Source of the DNA: Pseudomonadales bacterium
Lineage (GTDB): Bacteria; Pseudomonadota; Gammaproteobacteria; Pseudomonadales; Azotimanducaceae
DNA length: 33,033 nucleotides
Direction: 5' to 3'
Assembly: GCA_028280225.1 (NCBI GenBank)
Contig: JANQMF010000007.1
Span: 1-33,033 of the forward strand
This document shows positions 15,550 to 25,847 of this stretch, piece after piece (position 1 is the first letter of the stretch; each line of letters starts with the position of its first letter). A program made the position numbers and the translations under genes. Below the pieces are notes generated by a model. It was not told the DNA's origin. It saw only the letters and a list, made by a program, of their open reading frames with translations, and did no database searches.

Positions 15550-18123
15550 ATGATTAAGCGCAAGTGCCAAATGTTATATGTGGCGCTGCTGGCTTGTTGC
15601 CTGCTGACCCCGGTGCAAACCTGGGCACTTGGGTTAGGTGAAATCGAAGTTGAATCGGCCTTGAACGAGCGTTTTGAGGGTAATCTTGCCCTGCTGGATG
15701 CCCAGGGATTCCAGTCCGCGGAGATTGTTGTCAGCCTGGCCAGCCGGGAGGACTTTGACCGCATTGGTGTTGAACGATTTTTCTATTTGACCCAGTTGAA
15801 TTTTGAAGTTGACCTGAACGCCAGCGGTGGACCTCAGGTTGTGGTCAGCAGCAGGCAGCCCATCAGCGAACCTTATCTTAACTTCATTGTTGAGGTGTTG
15901 TGGCCCAACGGACGGCTGCTGAAAGAATTTACGGTGTTATTGGATCCACCAACGTTTTCTCAAGCAGCGGCCCCCCAGGTCAGCACACCGGTGCAGGCAG
16001 CACCGGCTCCACGCCCCCAGACACAGCCGACGCGCCCGGAAAGCCAGGTGACTTTGCGGCCCACCCCGGCACCGGCGGCGCGTCCCAGCACACCGCGCCG
16101 GCCCAGCACCGACGGGGTCTATACCACCAGGGACGACACCCTGTGGACCATCGCGGCCCGCACCTTACCCTCAAATGAAGTATCGATGAACCAGCAGATG
16201 CTGGCCATTCAGCGTCTTAACCGTAATGCCTTTATTCGCGACAACATCAATTTGTTGAAAGCAGGTTATGAGCTGGATTTGCCCACTGAAACTGAAGCGC
16301 TGAGCATGACCCGGGAAGAAGCTAACTATGCGGTGGCTAACCAGACCAACGCATGGAAAACCGATACCCGGGTTGCCGCAGCACCCAGGGTGGACCCGGT
16401 CGGTGAAGCGCCGGCGGATCAATTGGCCTCGCAAATGGATGCCACCGGCGACGATACCGCCTCGGCGGCCACGGCCAGCGACGGCCAAGGTCAGGTCCGC
16501 ATTGTGGCCAACACCGGTGAATTGGCCGCAGGTACCGCCGGCGGCAGCGAACAGGTCAATCAGCTGATCGAGGAAAAAGAATCCCTGGACCGTCAGGTGG
16601 ACGAGTTGGCTTATCAATTGGATCGGGAAAAAGAAATTGCCACCAATCAGATCAGCGTTAAAGAGCGTCAGTTGGAGGTTAAGGATCAAGAAATTGCGGA
16701 ACTGCAACAGCAGCTAAAAGAAGTGCGCGAACAGCTTGCGCAAGCGGCACAAAATCAGAATCAAAATCAAAGCGCCCAACCCGAAGCCCCCCAGGCGTGG
16801 TGGCAAAACCCATATTTGTTGATGGGTGTGATTGGTGTTTTGATTTTGGCTTTGGTGGTTCTAATGCTTGCGTTGCGCAGAGATCGTGGGGCCCAGGACG
16901 ACTATTATGAAGACGACAACGAGTTTGCCGCCACTGAACCGCAGGTGGATGAAGAGGCCACGTTGGCGGCGGCTGAGCTGGATGCCCGGGATGAAGAAGA
17001 AACCACCCAGGTGGAACCCACCGTCGGCGCGGTTGAGGACTTGGACGAGAAGGATGAAGACGACACCGAAGCTTACTTCGACTTAGACGAAGAACCCCAG
17101 GACGGTGATGACACCGTTGTTGATGACCAGCAAGGCCAGACCCAGACCTCGGATGTGATTGGTGAAGCTGAAATTTATATTGCCTATGGGCGATATGGAC
17201 AGGCGGCGAATCTGCTGCTGGGGGTGCTTAACGAAGATCCCCAGCGTTATGACGTTCGATTGAAGTTGTTGGAGGTATATGTAGAGTCCAACGACGATGA
17301 GCAATTTGAACACCACGCGCAGTACATTCTCGACAATTGTAGTGACGAAGAAGTATTGTTAGCCTGCCGGGACCTGGAGAGCCAGCTCAGCGAAAGCCGG
17401 GTGGTGCTGGACGACGCAGACAGTGACAGCACCGCAACAGGTTCCGGAGTGGACGACGCCGGGGCTGACACCAATGACAACACCCTGGTGGGCAATGATG
17501 AAGGCGCTTTAAGCCTGGATCTGGACGATGCGGATGACTTTGCTGACCTGGAGCAAGCGACCGGGGAAAGTGCGGATAAAAGTGCGGATAACAGTGACAG
17601 TGCTGAAGAGTTTGAGCTGGAGTTTGATCTGGACAGTACAGAGGTTGAGGATAATGCTGACGACCTGACTGTGGCTGGCGATCTCGACCAGACTGATCTC
17701 GACAAAACACTGGTCAATGAATCATTGTCCGGGGCCGGTGAAGAAAATCAGGCCGGTGGCGGAGATTTGGGTGGTGATTTAGGCCTGGATTTTGATCCTG
17801 AAACCGATGTAGCAGAAGAGGTAGACGCCGCGCAAGAGACAGCCGAGGATGGTTTTGACCTGGACGAACTGATGGGTGCTGAAGACGCTGAGGAAAATTC
17901 CGCTGACAGCGCTGGTGCCGGGGCGGACGATCAAGACGGTCAGGATTTCGACTTTGACGATGAAGCGGACGGCGACGTCAACGCCACCAAGCTTGATCTG
18001 GCAGAGGCTTACGTTGATATGGGGGATGCTGATGGTGCCAGGGATATCCTTAACGAAGTGGTTGAGGAAGGCTCCGCGGAACAGCAGGACAAAGCCCGTG
18101 AGATGCTGGCTAAGCTTGACTAG
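15550..18123 (+). CDS. fimV: FimV-family pilus assembly / polar hub protein
   Basis: An 857-residue inner-membrane protein. FimV organises the cell pole and type IV pilus/type II secretion function in Pseudomonas. Order of parts: signal peptide (residues 1 to about 26, ending T-W-A), the conserved N-terminal FimV domain (L-G-E-I-E-V-E-S-A-L-N-E), a proline-rich linker, a LysM-like peptidoglycan-binding segment (D-T-L-W-T-I-A, about 190-244), a coiled coil (about 335-403), one membrane helix (about 420-442), a long very acidic cytoplasmic region with TPR-like sequence, and the C-terminal FimV motif (L-D-L-A-E-A-Y-V-D-M-G-D) in the last 45 residues. ATG 15550 follows AGGAGG and starts the signal peptide. 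The position between asd and truA is conserved in Pseudomonas. Confidence 0.93.
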   Translation: MIKRKCQMLYVALLACCLLTPVQTWALGLGEIEVESALNERFEGNLALLDAQGFQSAEIVVSLASREDFDRIGVERFFYLTQLNFEVDLNASGGPQVVVSSRQPISEPYLNFIVEVLWPNGRLLKEFTVLLDPPTFSQAAAPQVSTPVQAAPAPRPQTQPTRPESQVTLRPTPAPAARPSTPRRPSTDGVYTTRDDTLWTIAARTLPSNEVSMNQQMLAIQRLNRNAFIRDNINLLKAGYELDLPTETEALSMTREEANYAVANQTNAWKTDTRVAAAPRVDPVGEAPADQLASQMDATGDDTASAATASDGQGQVRIVANTGELAAGTAGGSEQVNQLIEEKESLDRQVDELAYQLDREKEIATNQISVKERQLEVKDQEIAELQQQLKEVREQLAQAAQNQNQNQSAQPEAPQAWWQNPYLLMGVIGVLILALVVLMLALRRDRGAQDDYYEDDNEFAATEPQVDEEATLAAAELDARDEEETTQVEPTVGAVEDLDEKDEDDTEAYFDLDEEPQDGDDTVVDDQQGQTQTSDVIGEAEIYIAYGRYGQAANLLLGVLNEDPQRYDVRLKLLEVYVESNDDEQFEHHAQYILDNCSDEEVLLACRDLESQLSESRVVLDDADSDSTATGSGVDDAGADTNDNTLVGNDEGALSLDLDDADDFADLEQATGESADKSADNSDSAEEFELEFDLDSTEVEDNADDLTVAGDLDQTDLDKTLVNESLSGAGEENQAGGGDLGGDLGLDFDPETDVAEEVDAAQETAEDGFDLDELMGAEDAEENSADSAGAGADDQDGQDFDFDDEADGDVNATKLDLAEAYVDMGDADGARDILNEVVEEGSAEQQDKAREMLAKLD

Positions 18124-18147
18124 GACGGGAAGTAGTTAGAGATCCCC

Positions 18148-18930
18148 GTGGGTGGGCAGCAGATTGCTCTGGGCTTAAGTTACGAAGGCTCTTCTTTTTA
18201 CGGTTGGCAACGCCAACCGGACCTGCCCACAATCCAGGGAGAACTGGAAAAGGCGCTTGGGCAAATTGCCAACCATCCGGTTGATGTGCGTGTGGCCGGC
18301 CGAACCGATGCCGGTGTGCATGCCAGTGGTCAGATTGCCAGTTTTTTCAGTGATGCCCGGCGCAGTCCGGCGGATTGGCTGAGGGGGGTAAACGGCCTGA
18401 CTCCGGCCAGTATCTCGCTGGATTGGGTTCAAGCCGTACCGGATACCTTTCATCCCAGATACAGTGCCACGGCACGAACTTATCACTACCTGTTTCACGA
18501 CGTGCCCCGCCCGGAACCTGCCTTGGTTGGCCGTGTGTGGAGCTGTCAAAACCTGGACGGTGACCTGATGCACCGGGGCGCCCAGCTACTGTTGGGAGAA
18601 CATGACTTTTCCGGTTTTCGGGGGGCCGGGTGTCAGTCGCTGACCCCCATGCGGCGGGTAAACCGTTGCCAGGTTTATCGCAAACAGAATTTTATTGTGC
18701 TGGAAATTGAAGCTAATGCCTTTTTGCTGCACATGGTACGCAACATTGCCCGGGGATTGCATGACCTGGGTCGACACGGTGATTTGGCGGCGTTCGGCCA
18801 ACTGCTCGCCGGCCGGGACCGTACCCGACTGGGGGCCACCGCGCCGGCTGACGGGTTGTATCTCACCCGGGTCAGTTACCCGGGATTTGACCTGCCGCCC
18901 AGCCGGCCGCCTTTTTTCCTCAGCTTGTAA
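18148..18930 (+). CDS. truA: tRNA pseudouridine(38-40) synthase TruA
   Basis: A 260-residue enzyme that isomerises uridines 38-40 in the tRNA anticodon arm. The catalytic aspartate lies in A-G-R-T-D-A-G-V-H-A (D54); Y-G-W-Q-R-Q near the N-terminus and F-L-L-H-M-V-R-N-I later are family signatures. The start is GTG 18148, 24 nt after the fimV stop, with AGAG upstream; no ATG gives the full N-terminus. Usual neighbour of fimV and trpF. Confidence 0.95.
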   Translation: MGGQQIALGLSYEGSSFYGWQRQPDLPTIQGELEKALGQIANHPVDVRVAGRTDAGVHASGQIASFFSDARRSPADWLRGVNGLTPASISLDWVQAVPDTFHPRYSATARTYHYLFHDVPRPEPALVGRVWSCQNLDGDLMHRGAQLLLGEHDFSGFRGAGCQSLTPMRRVNRCQVYRKQNFIVLEIEANAFLLHMVRNIARGLHDLGRHGDLAAFGQLLAGRDRTRLGATAPADGLYLTRVSYPGFDLPPSRPPFFLSL

Positions 18931-18952
18931 GATACGCGGAAGGCGCTAGACT
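18925..18952 (+). promoter_or_regulatory. Possible sigma-70 promoter before trpF
   Basis: TTGTAA (18925-18930) and TAGACT (18947-18952) with 16 nt between. Four matches in each hexamer, so modest support; trpF may also be read from upstream. Confidence 0.35.
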
Positions 18953-18966
18953 AACCCGCTTTTCCA

Positions 18967-19629
18967 ATGGGCACACAGATGGTGCTGGCCGAAGTAAGCA
19001 ACTCACCCATGTGGTGCAAGATTTGCGGCATAACCAATGTTGAGGATGCTGTTGCCGCCACGGCAGCGGGGGCGGACGCCATTGGCCTGAACTTTTATCC
19101 GCAAAGCCCGCGCTGTGTGGATAGTTTGGATGTCGCTGAAATTCTCGCTGCGTCCACCTGCCTGAAAGTGGCGCTGTTTGTAGACCCCGCTGAAGATGAA
19201 GTGCGGCGGGTACTGAACCTGGGCGAATTTGATTTGTTGCAGTTTCATGGGGCTGAATCCGCTGAATTTTGCCGCAGCTTTGCCAAACCCTATATCAAGG
19301 TGATACGGGTTCAGCCGGAGATGGATCTGCCTGCCGTCATGGCGCCGTATACGGATGCCTGGGCGTTCCTGCTGGATGCCTATGTACCCGGCCAGCCCGG
19401 CGGTACGGGGAAAACTTTTGCCTGGTCGATGTGGCCGGTCTCGGAACAGAAATTGATCCTTGCCGGGGGCTTAACCCCGGACAATGTTGGCGGCGCCATC
19501 GTTCAAACCCGTCCCTTTGGGGTGGATGTCAGCGGCGGGGTTGAAAGCGCGGACAAGCGCAAAAAAGATCCGCGCAAAATTGCGGATTTTGTCCAGGCAG
19601 CGCGCACGGTTGAAGTTGATGTGTCGTAG
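18967..19629 (+). CDS. trpF: Phosphoribosylanthranilate isomerase
   Basis: A single-domain (beta/alpha)8 enzyme of up to 220 residues, catalysing the Amadori rearrangement of phosphoribosylanthranilate in tryptophan synthesis. The catalytic cysteine is in K-I-C-G-I-T, the catalytic aspartate in L-L-D-A-Y, and phosphate-binding motifs G-G-L-T-P-D-N and D-V-S-G-G-V-E are clear. The start is uncertain: ATG 18967, ATG 18979 and ATG 19009 (two codons before K-I-C-G) are all in frame and none has a strong ribosome-binding site. The extra N-terminus before residue 15 is not family-typical, so a later start is quite possible. Confidence 0.94.
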   Translation: MGTQMVLAEVSNSPMWCKICGITNVEDAVAATAAGADAIGLNFYPQSPRCVDSLDVAEILAASTCLKVALFVDPAEDEVRRVLNLGEFDLLQFHGAESAEFCRSFAKPYIKVIRVQPEMDLPAVMAPYTDAWAFLLDAYVPGQPGGTGKTFAWSMWPVSEQKLILAGGLTPDNVGGAIVQTRPFGVDVSGGVESADKRKKDPRKIADFVQAARTVEVDVS

Positions 19630-19719
19630 TTTGGGCGGTTCTCAAGGGCGGGGAGCCAGACAAAGGTCAGACAACGGTTTTGTGAATAACCCACAGGAAA
19701 ATGGAGTGAGGCAGTTAAG

Positions 19720-20931
19720 ATGAAGGATGGCAGCAATTATGCGCAGCCGGACGACCAGGGCCATTTTGGTATCTACGGAGGGCGATTTGTAGCGGAAACG
19801 CTGACCCACGCCCTGGATAATCTGGCCCAACTTTACGCCGAGGCAAAAAGTGATCCGGAGTTTAAGCGCGAACTCCAGGCGGATCTTATGCACTATGTGG
19901 GCCGCCCGACACCACTGTACTATGCTGAGAGACTAACGGCAGAGTTGGGTGGCGCAAAAATTTACCTCAAGCGGGAAGATCTTAACCATACCGGTGCACA
20001 CAAGGTGTGCAATACCATTGGTCAGGCGTTGCTGGCAAAACGCATGGGCAAACCCAGAGTGATTGCCGAAACCGGTGCCGGCCAGCACGGTGTGGCGTCA
20101 GCCACGGTGGCTGCCCGGCTGGGCTTGCAGTGTGATGTCTATATGGGTGCGGAAGATGTTGAACGGCAGAGCTTAAACGTCTACCGCATGAAACTTCTGG
20201 GCGCTAACGTGATACCGGTGGAGTCGGGCTCAAGAACCCTGAAAGATGCCATGAACGAGGCGATGCGCGATTGGGTCAGCCGTATCGACGATACCCACTA
20301 CATCATCGGCACCGTGGCGGGGCCACATCCTTATCCGATGATCGTGCGTGACTTTGCCGCCACCATCGGCCAGGAAGCCCGGGCACAAATCCTGGAAGCT
20401 GAGGGGCGTTTGCCGGATACCCTGGTGGCCTGTGTGGGTGGCGGTTCCAATGCGTTGGGCCTGTTTTATGCCTTTGTGGATGATGTGGATGTTGCCCTTG
20501 TCGGGGTGGAAGCCGGTGGTCTGGGACTGGCTTCCGGGGCTCATGCGGCACCTCTGAACGAAGGGCAGGTGGGTGTTTTACACGGCAACAAAACTTATCT
20601 CATGTCCGATGCAGACGGCCAGATCCAGGCCACCCATTCCATATCCGCAGGATTGGATTATCCCGGGGTGGGACCGGAGCATGCCTACCTTAAAGACATT
20701 GGCCGGGCGGTGTACGACAGCGCCACGGACGAGCAGGCCATGCAGGCTTTCCGCCTGCTGAATCGCTGTGAGGGTATTTTGCCGGCGTTGGAATCCAGTC
20801 ATGCGTTGGCCTGGGCGGTGGCCAATGCCGGAACAATGTCCAGCGAGCAAATTGTATTAATTAACCTATCCGGACGGGGAGACAAAGATATCAACACGGT
20901 TGCAAAAATAGACGGTATTGAGCTGACATGA
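19720..20931 (+). CDS. trpB: Tryptophan synthase beta subunit
   Basis: A 403-residue PLP enzyme joining indole and serine to make tryptophan. The PLP lysine is K95 in H-T-G-A-H-K; the phosphate-binding G-G-G-S-N and the N-terminal [11 protein letters not shown] are present. ATG 19720 has GGAGTGAGG upstream. Its stop overlaps the trpA start (ATGA), the usual coupling for the alpha2-beta2 complex. Confidence 0.97.
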   Translation: MKDGSNYAQPDDQGHFGIYGGRFVAETLTHALDNLAQLYAEAKSDPEFKRELQADLMHYVGRPTPLYYAERLTAELGGAKIYLKREDLNHTGAHKVCNTIGQALLAKRMGKPRVIAETGAGQHGVASATVAARLGLQCDVYMGAEDVERQSLNVYRMKLLGANVIPVESGSRTLKDAMNEAMRDWVSRIDDTHYIIGTVAGPHPYPMIVRDFAATIGQEARAQILEAEGRLPDTLVACVGGGSNALGLFYAFVDDVDVALVGVEAGGLGLASGAHAAPLNEGQVGVLHGNKTYLMSDADGQIQATHSISAGLDYPGVGPEHAYLKDIGRAVYDSATDEQAMQAFRLLNRCEGILPALESSHALAWAVANAGTMSSEQIVLINLSGRGDKDINTVAKIDGIELT

Positions 20932-21728
20932 GCCGCATTCAAGATACCTTTGCACGCCTGGAAAAAGCCGGGGGCGAAACTGCCCTGGTGACCTTTGTCA
21001 CAGCCGGTGATCCCGGCGTGGCGCATACCGTGCCGGCCATGCACGCCATGGTGACGGGGGGGGCGGATATTCTGGAACTGGGTATTCCTTTCTCTGACCC
21101 GGAAGCGGAGGGGCCGGCCATTCAGCTTGCCAATGAGCGGGCCCTGGCAAATGGTATGACCCTGAACAAGGTTTTGGCCATGGTTGAAGAATTCCGGACC
21201 AAGGACAGCGTCACCCCCGTTATTCTCATGGGCTACTTGAATTCCGTACTGGCCATGCCCAACTTTGCCGAGCGGGCGAAAACCGCCGGCGTAGATGGTT
21301 TGATCATGGTTAATCTTCCCCCCGAGGAAAGTGTTGAACTGACCGCTGATCTGGCCGCCAGGAACATGGACCTTATTTTCCTGGTTTCGCCAACCACCAC
21401 GCCGGACCGTGCGGAATATATCCTCAGCCGTTGTTCGGGTTTTGTTTACTATGTCTCCCTGAAAGGCATTACCGGATCCGGCAATATCCAAGCTGATGAG
21501 GTGGCTGAGCGGGTGGCCGCTTTAAAGGCGGTTTCGCCCCTGCCGGTTTGCGTGGGATTTGGTATTAAGGATGCACGGACGGCGGCAGCGGTGGGTGCCC
21601 ATGCTGACGGCATTGTGGTGGGATCTGCGCTGGTTAAGCTGATGGGGGAATATGCTGAAGATGTGGAACAGTGTTGTGTAAAATTACAGGCGGCGGTTAA
21701 GGATCTGAAACAGGCTGTTGTGGATTAA
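20928..21728 (+). CDS. trpA: Tryptophan synthase alpha subunit
   Basis: A 266-residue (beta/alpha)8 subunit cleaving indole-3-glycerol phosphate and passing indole to TrpB. The catalytic glutamate is E50 in [10 protein letters not shown]. The residue matching E. coli Asp60 is glutamate here (E61, in E-A-E-G-P; codon GAG at 21108-21110) instead of the usual A-D-G-P. The rest, including V-V-G-S-A-L-V, is intact and the length is normal, so the gene is not decaying. It overlaps trpB by 4 bp; accD, often next, is absent. Confidence 0.96.
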   Translation: MSRIQDTFARLEKAGGETALVTFVTAGDPGVAHTVPAMHAMVTGGADILELGIPFSDPEAEGPAIQLANERALANGMTLNKVLAMVEEFRTKDSVTPVILMGYLNSVLAMPNFAERAKTAGVDGLIMVNLPPEESVELTADLAARNMDLIFLVSPTTTPDRAEYILSRCSGFVYYVSLKGITGSGNIQADEVAERVAALKAVSPLPVCVGFGIKDARTAAAVGAHADGIVVGSALVKLMGEYAEDVEQCCVKLQAAVKDLKQAVVD

Positions 21729-21806
21729 AGGGTTCGTGTGCAGATATCTGGGCCGGGCTGACGAACGCAAGGACAGCTTGGGAACACACCGAGTGAGGCG
21801 CTCACG

Positions 21807-23075
21807 GTGCAGCGGGATTTAGAAAGCTGGCTTAACTATATTGCTGAGCAACACTGGCAGACCATCGATATGGGTTTGGCGCGCATGCATACCATGGTTG
21901 AGCGCATGGACTTGCGCGCACCCCACCAGCCGGACGGTCAAATTGTCACCATTGCCGGCACCAATGGTAAAGGCTCCACTGCCATGGCCTTAGAGCACCT
22001 GCTGACTCGTGCCGGTCTGCAAGTGGGCACTACGCTGTCCCCTCACTTGTTGCGGTTTAACGAACGAATTCGGATTGGCGGAAGAGAACTGGCGGATAAG
22101 CCAATTACCGAAGCGTTTACCCAGGTGGAAGACCATCGGGGTGATCTGCCCCTGACCTACTTTGAATTTGCCGCTCTGGCCGCTCTGTGGTGTTTTAAGC
22201 AAGCCCAGGTTGACGTGTGTATTCTGGAAATTGGCTTGGGTGGGCGGCTGGATGCGTTTAATGCTCTGGATGCCACGGTTGCGATCATTACCTCCATCGG
22301 TCTGGATCACCAGGAATTTTTAGGGGACAACGTTGAGGACATTGGCCGTGAAAAAGCCGGGATATTACGTCCGGGTCAAAAAGTTGTGTTGGGACCCAAC
22401 ATGCCAAATTCGGTGATGGCCGCCTGTAGTCAATTGAACCTGGCACCCCAGGTTTACGGGGAGGCGATCGTTGCGGAAGCAACCGATGGACAATGGCATT
22501 TTTGTGAGGCGGGTCGCAACGCGCACGCGGCGGTTCGCACAACCACCCACTTAGGCACGTTGGCGGGAGAAAATATGGCCCTGGCCATTGCCGCCGCCCG
22601 GCACCTTGTCACCCGGGATACCACGCTCGATATTGCTTCGTTGGGTGATGTGACATTTCCCGGTCGCCTGCAATGTATCCAGGCCCTTGAGCGCAGGTGG
22701 GTTCTGGATGTGGCGCACAATCCCAGCGGTGTTGAGTTTCTGCGCCGGTCCTTACGTGCCGGCGGCTTAGTCCCGGCGCTGATTATTTGCGGCATGTTGC
22801 GGAACAAGGATCACGCTGGGGTGGCCCAACAACTGGCCGGTTTGTCGGTACCGGTGGTGTGTATAGACACCCGGGGTGAACGGGGGTTCAGCGCAGATTC
22901 ATTAACCCGCAAGATAATGCCCTGGGTGGCCGCCCACAGCAGCGCGGTAAACACAGCGTTGCTGGACCAGGTGAGGTCGGCAACGGTGCCGGGAGATGTT
23001 ATTCTAGTCATGGGTTCGTTTAATGCTGTTGAACAAATGATCACCTGGCTGAACCCACCGGAAAAGCAGGCCTAG
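21807..23075 (+). CDS. folC: FolC, dihydrofolate synthase / folylpolyglutamate synthase
   Basis: A 422-residue Mur-ligase-type ATP enzyme that adds glutamate to dihydropteroate and to folates. The P-loop A-G-T-N-G-K-G-S-T is at about residues 50-58; S-P-H-L-L-R-F-N-E-R-I and E-I-G-L-G-G-R-L-D-A are family signatures, and L-D-V-A-H-N-P marks the C-terminal ligase domain. The start is GTG 21807, with a GTGAGG stretch about 12 nt upstream. Followed by the SPOR gene, as in most gammaproteobacteria. Confidence 0.95.
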   Translation: MQRDLESWLNYIAEQHWQTIDMGLARMHTMVERMDLRAPHQPDGQIVTIAGTNGKGSTAMALEHLLTRAGLQVGTTLSPHLLRFNERIRIGGRELADKPITEAFTQVEDHRGDLPLTYFEFAALAALWCFKQAQVDVCILEIGLGGRLDAFNALDATVAIITSIGLDHQEFLGDNVEDIGREKAGILRPGQKVVLGPNMPNSVMAACSQLNLAPQVYGEAIVAEATDGQWHFCEAGRNAHAAVRTTTHLGTLAGENMALAIAAARHLVTRDTTLDIASLGDVTFPGRLQCIQALERRWVLDVAHNPSGVEFLRRSLRAGGLVPALIICGMLRNKDHAGVAQQLAGLSVPVVCIDTRGERGFSADSLTRKIMPWVAAHSSAVNTALLDQVRSATVPGDVILVMGSFNAVEQMITWLNPPEKQA

Positions 23076-23105
23076 TCAAACAGAGTAGTTGATTCGAATT
23101 GATCC

Positions 23106-23648
23106 ATGCATGAGCGCAACCGGTACCGCATTACCGGCTCTATTTTTCTGATCGCGTTGGCGATTATCCTGTTACCGATGTTATTCGATGGCGCCGGCGT
23201 CCCTGTAGATGAGGCTCCCCGCATGCCTCAGGGTCTGCCGGATAACACCAGCCTGCCCGAGGTACCGCGATTTGATGAAATTGTGCCCGCCTCCAACGTG
23301 GTTGATCAGGTGCAGGAGCTTAAAGACCAGGTAGACGCTGACGGATTTTCTACGGACGACGGCACCCGGGTTGGGGAGCCAAGGTTGGGGCCGGCGAATA
23401 CGGAAACAAAAATCTGGGCGGTACAGGCGGCCAGCTTTGCCGGGTTAAGTAACGCAAAAGCCTTGCGCACGCAGTTACGCGAAGCGGGTTATGAAGCCTT
23501 TATATCCAGTACCAAAACCGCCGGTGGTAAAGTCCTTCACCGGGTGGCTGTTGGTCCTCTGCTGAAGAAGGACGATGCCCAGGACATACGTCGCCGGGTC
23601 AGTACCGGGTTTTCCCTGCAACCGGATATTGTCAGCATGACACCCTAA
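23106..23648 (+). CDS. DedD-like SPOR-domain protein
   Basis: A 180-residue bitopic inner-membrane protein. A short cytoplasmic N-terminus (M-H-E-R-N-R-Y-R) precedes one membrane helix (about 11-26), a proline-rich periplasmic linker and a C-terminal SPOR domain (W-A-V-Q-A-A-S-F to V-A-V-G-P, about 100-178). SPOR domains bind denuded septal peptidoglycan, so a division-site role like that of DedD is likely. Position folC-SPOR-cvpA-purF matches dedD in other genomes. Its stop overlaps the cvpA start (TAATG). Confidence 0.88.
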   Translation: MHERNRYRITGSIFLIALAIILLPMLFDGAGVPVDEAPRMPQGLPDNTSLPEVPRFDEIVPASNVVDQVQELKDQVDADGFSTDDGTRVGEPRLGPANTETKIWAVQAASFAGLSNAKALRTQLREAGYEAFISSTKTAGGKVLHRVAVGPLLKKDDAQDIRRRVSTGFSLQPDIVSMTP

Positions 23649-24232
23649 TGCCGGAAGTTAGCGGACAACTGGCCACGCTGGATATTGTGCTGAGCATTAT
23701 TGTGCTGATCTCGGCCTTGATTGGCCTGTACCGGGGCCTGGTCAAAGAACTGCTGTCACTGTTGGCTTGGGTGGCTGCCTTTGTTGTTGCCATCTACTAC
23801 AGCGATACCCTTGCCGCCTATGTGCCCAGTTCCTGGGGGGGTAGCCCGGTGCGCACCGTTATTGCCTTTGTTGTGCTCTTTATCGGTACCCTTGTTGGTG
23901 CCAGCTTGTTGCAGTGGCTGTTGGCTCGTCTGGTGGCGGGTACCGGCTTGAGCGGCACGGACCGTTTTCTGGGTCTGCTTTTTGGCGGCGCCCGGGGGCT
24001 GGTAGTGTGTGTGGTCCTGCTTATGGGTTTGCGCGAGGTGGCGCACGAAACCTCGTGGTGGCGGGCGTCAAAATTGCAACCGGAACTGCTGGCCTTTGAG
24101 GATGACGTGCGGGCGCTTTTGGGCCGCGCCAGGGGTATGGCGGAGGACATACAACTACCGGACGTGCTGCCGGATCACCTGCCGGGTGTGGACCCAAACT
24201 TGATTGGGCCATCTGCAGGGGACAAAACATGA
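23648..24232 (+). CDS. cvpA: CvpA family membrane protein
   Basis: A 194-residue inner-membrane protein with about four hydrophobic segments in its first two thirds and the family motif [11 protein letters not shown] near residue 27. CvpA was named for colicin V production and has since been linked to envelope stress tolerance; its biochemical role is unclear. The C-terminal 60 residues are soluble. The start overlaps the upstream stop, and purF follows after 58 nt, the conserved order. Confidence 0.92.
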   Translation: MPEVSGQLATLDIVLSIIVLISALIGLYRGLVKELLSLLAWVAAFVVAIYYSDTLAAYVPSSWGGSPVRTVIAFVVLFIGTLVGASLLQWLLARLVAGTGLSGTDRFLGLLFGGARGLVVCVVLLMGLREVAHETSWWRASKLQPELLAFEDDVRALLGRARGMAEDIQLPDVLPDHLPGVDPNLIGPSAGDKT

Positions 24233-24290
24233 TCTTCGCGGCAATAAACCCTATACTCACACGCACAGCACGGGGGCATACGAATACAGC

Positions 24291-25817
24291 ATGTGTGGAC
24301 TAGTTGGAATAGTTTCACGGAAAAGTGTCAACCAGGAAATTTACGACGCTTTGACGGTTTTGCAGCATCGTGGCCAGGATGCCGCCGGGATGGTGACCAG
24401 CGATGGCAGAACACTCCATTTACGCAAGGGCAACGGCCTGGTTCGGGATGTCTTTCGGCAGGAACATATGCAGCATCTCACCGGGTCCATTGGCATCGGC
24501 CATGTGCGTTACCCCACCGCCGGCAGTTCCACCAGTGCTGAAGCTCAACCCATGTACGTCAATTCACCTTATGGCATTACGCTCGCCCACAACGGCAACC
24601 TGACCAATGCGGATGCGCTGAAGGCGGATCTGTTTGCGGAAGATCTGCGGCACATTAATACCAACAGCGATTCGGAAGTGCTGCTCAATGTCTTTGCCCA
24701 TGAGCTGCAACAGCAACGGGCCCTGGATCCCTCACCCGGCGATGTATTTAAAGCGGTCAGCGGGGTGCATCGGCGTTGCCGGGGTGCCTATGCGGCGGTG
24801 GCCATGGTGATCGGGTCCGGCATTCTGGGCTTCAGAGATCCTTTTGGCATACGCCCGCTGGTATATGGCCAGCGCCAGACCGAAAGCGGCACAGACTATA
24901 TGTTGGCGTCAGAATCCGTGGCCCTGGATATTCTGGGTTTTACGACCCTGGGGAGTGTTGCCCCGGGGGAGGCGGTATTCATCAGCAACGAAGGTGAGAT
25001 TTTCCGTCAGCAATGTGCGGAACAAACCCGGTTGGTGCCCTGTATTTTTGAGCATGTTTATCTGGCCCGCCCGGATTCAATTATCGATGACATTTCGGTG
25101 TACAAAAGCCGTCTGCGCATGGGTGAATATCTGGCGGAGCGCATTATTCAGCGCTACAGCCAACACGATCATGATATTGATGTGGTCATTCCCATCCCGG
25201 ATACCGGGCGGACTGCCGCTTTGCCGCTGTCTCACCGCCTGAACGTAAAATACCGTGAAGGTTTTATCAAAAACCGCTATATCGGCCGCACCTTCATTAT
25301 GCCCGGTCAGCAGCTACGTAAAAAATCCGTGCGTCAAAAGTTGAATGCCATTGAACTGGAATTCAGAGACAAAAATGTCCTGCTGGTTGATGACTCCATC
25401 GTCCGGGGCACCACCACGGAGCAGATTATTCAACTGGCCCGGGAGGCGGGCGCCCGTAAGGTCTATATGGCGTCAGCAGCGCCGGCGCTGCGTTATCAGA
25501 ATGTTTACGGCATTGATATGCCCGCCCGGGAAGAATTTGTGGCCCATCAGCGTTCTGATGATGAAGTGGCGGATATTCTCGGTGCGGACTGGCTGGTTTA
25601 TCAGGATATCAACGATTTAAAAGCCAGTGCCCGGGAGGGTAATCCGGCTGTGGAAGACTTCGAATGTTCTGCCTTTGATGGTCAATACGTGACTGGTGAC
25701 ATAGATGACAGGTATCTTGAACAGCTATCCTTGGCACGTAATGATAAAATGAAACAGCGCCGGGAACCTCAATTTGGCCATGACGAAAACGTGCTGGAAC
25801 TGCACAATCACGGCTGA
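24291..25817 (+). CDS. purF: Amidophosphoribosyltransferase
   Basis: A 508-residue enzyme for the first committed step of purine synthesis: glutamine plus PRPP to phosphoribosylamine. Start ATG 24291 places the nucleophilic cysteine at residue 2 (M-C-G-L-V-G-I), which the Ntn-hydrolase mechanism requires, so the longer in-frame extension to 24204 is rejected. The phosphoribosyltransferase domain has the PRPP motif [13 protein letters not shown] near residues 363-375. A TATACT at 24252-24257 may be a -10 element for purF, but no good -35 precedes it. Confidence 0.97.
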   Translation: MCGLVGIVSRKSVNQEIYDALTVLQHRGQDAAGMVTSDGRTLHLRKGNGLVRDVFRQEHMQHLTGSIGIGHVRYPTAGSSTSAEAQPMYVNSPYGITLAHNGNLTNADALKADLFAEDLRHINTNSDSEVLLNVFAHELQQQRALDPSPGDVFKAVSGVHRRCRGAYAAVAMVIGSGILGFRDPFGIRPLVYGQRQTESGTDYMLASESVALDILGFTTLGSVAPGEAVFISNEGEIFRQQCAEQTRLVPCIFEHVYLARPDSIIDDISVYKSRLRMGEYLAERIIQRYSQHDHDIDVVIPIPDTGRTAALPLSHRLNVKYREGFIKNRYIGRTFIMPGQQLRKKSVRQKLNAIELEFRDKNVLLVDDSIVRGTTTEQIIQLAREAGARKVYMASAAPALRYQNVYGIDMPAREEFVAHQRSDDEVADILGADWLVYQDINDLKASAREGNPAVEDFECSAFDGQYVTGDIDDRYLEQLSLARNDKMKQRREPQFGHDENVLELHNHG

Positions 25818-25847
25818 ACACGGCGCCATTCAAGGGCCAAATTGTAC

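Noticed and set aside
24204-24290. Longer PurF start with extra N-terminal residues.
   Set aside because: The Ntn-hydrolase mechanism needs cysteine directly after the initiator methionine, which ATG 24291 provides.
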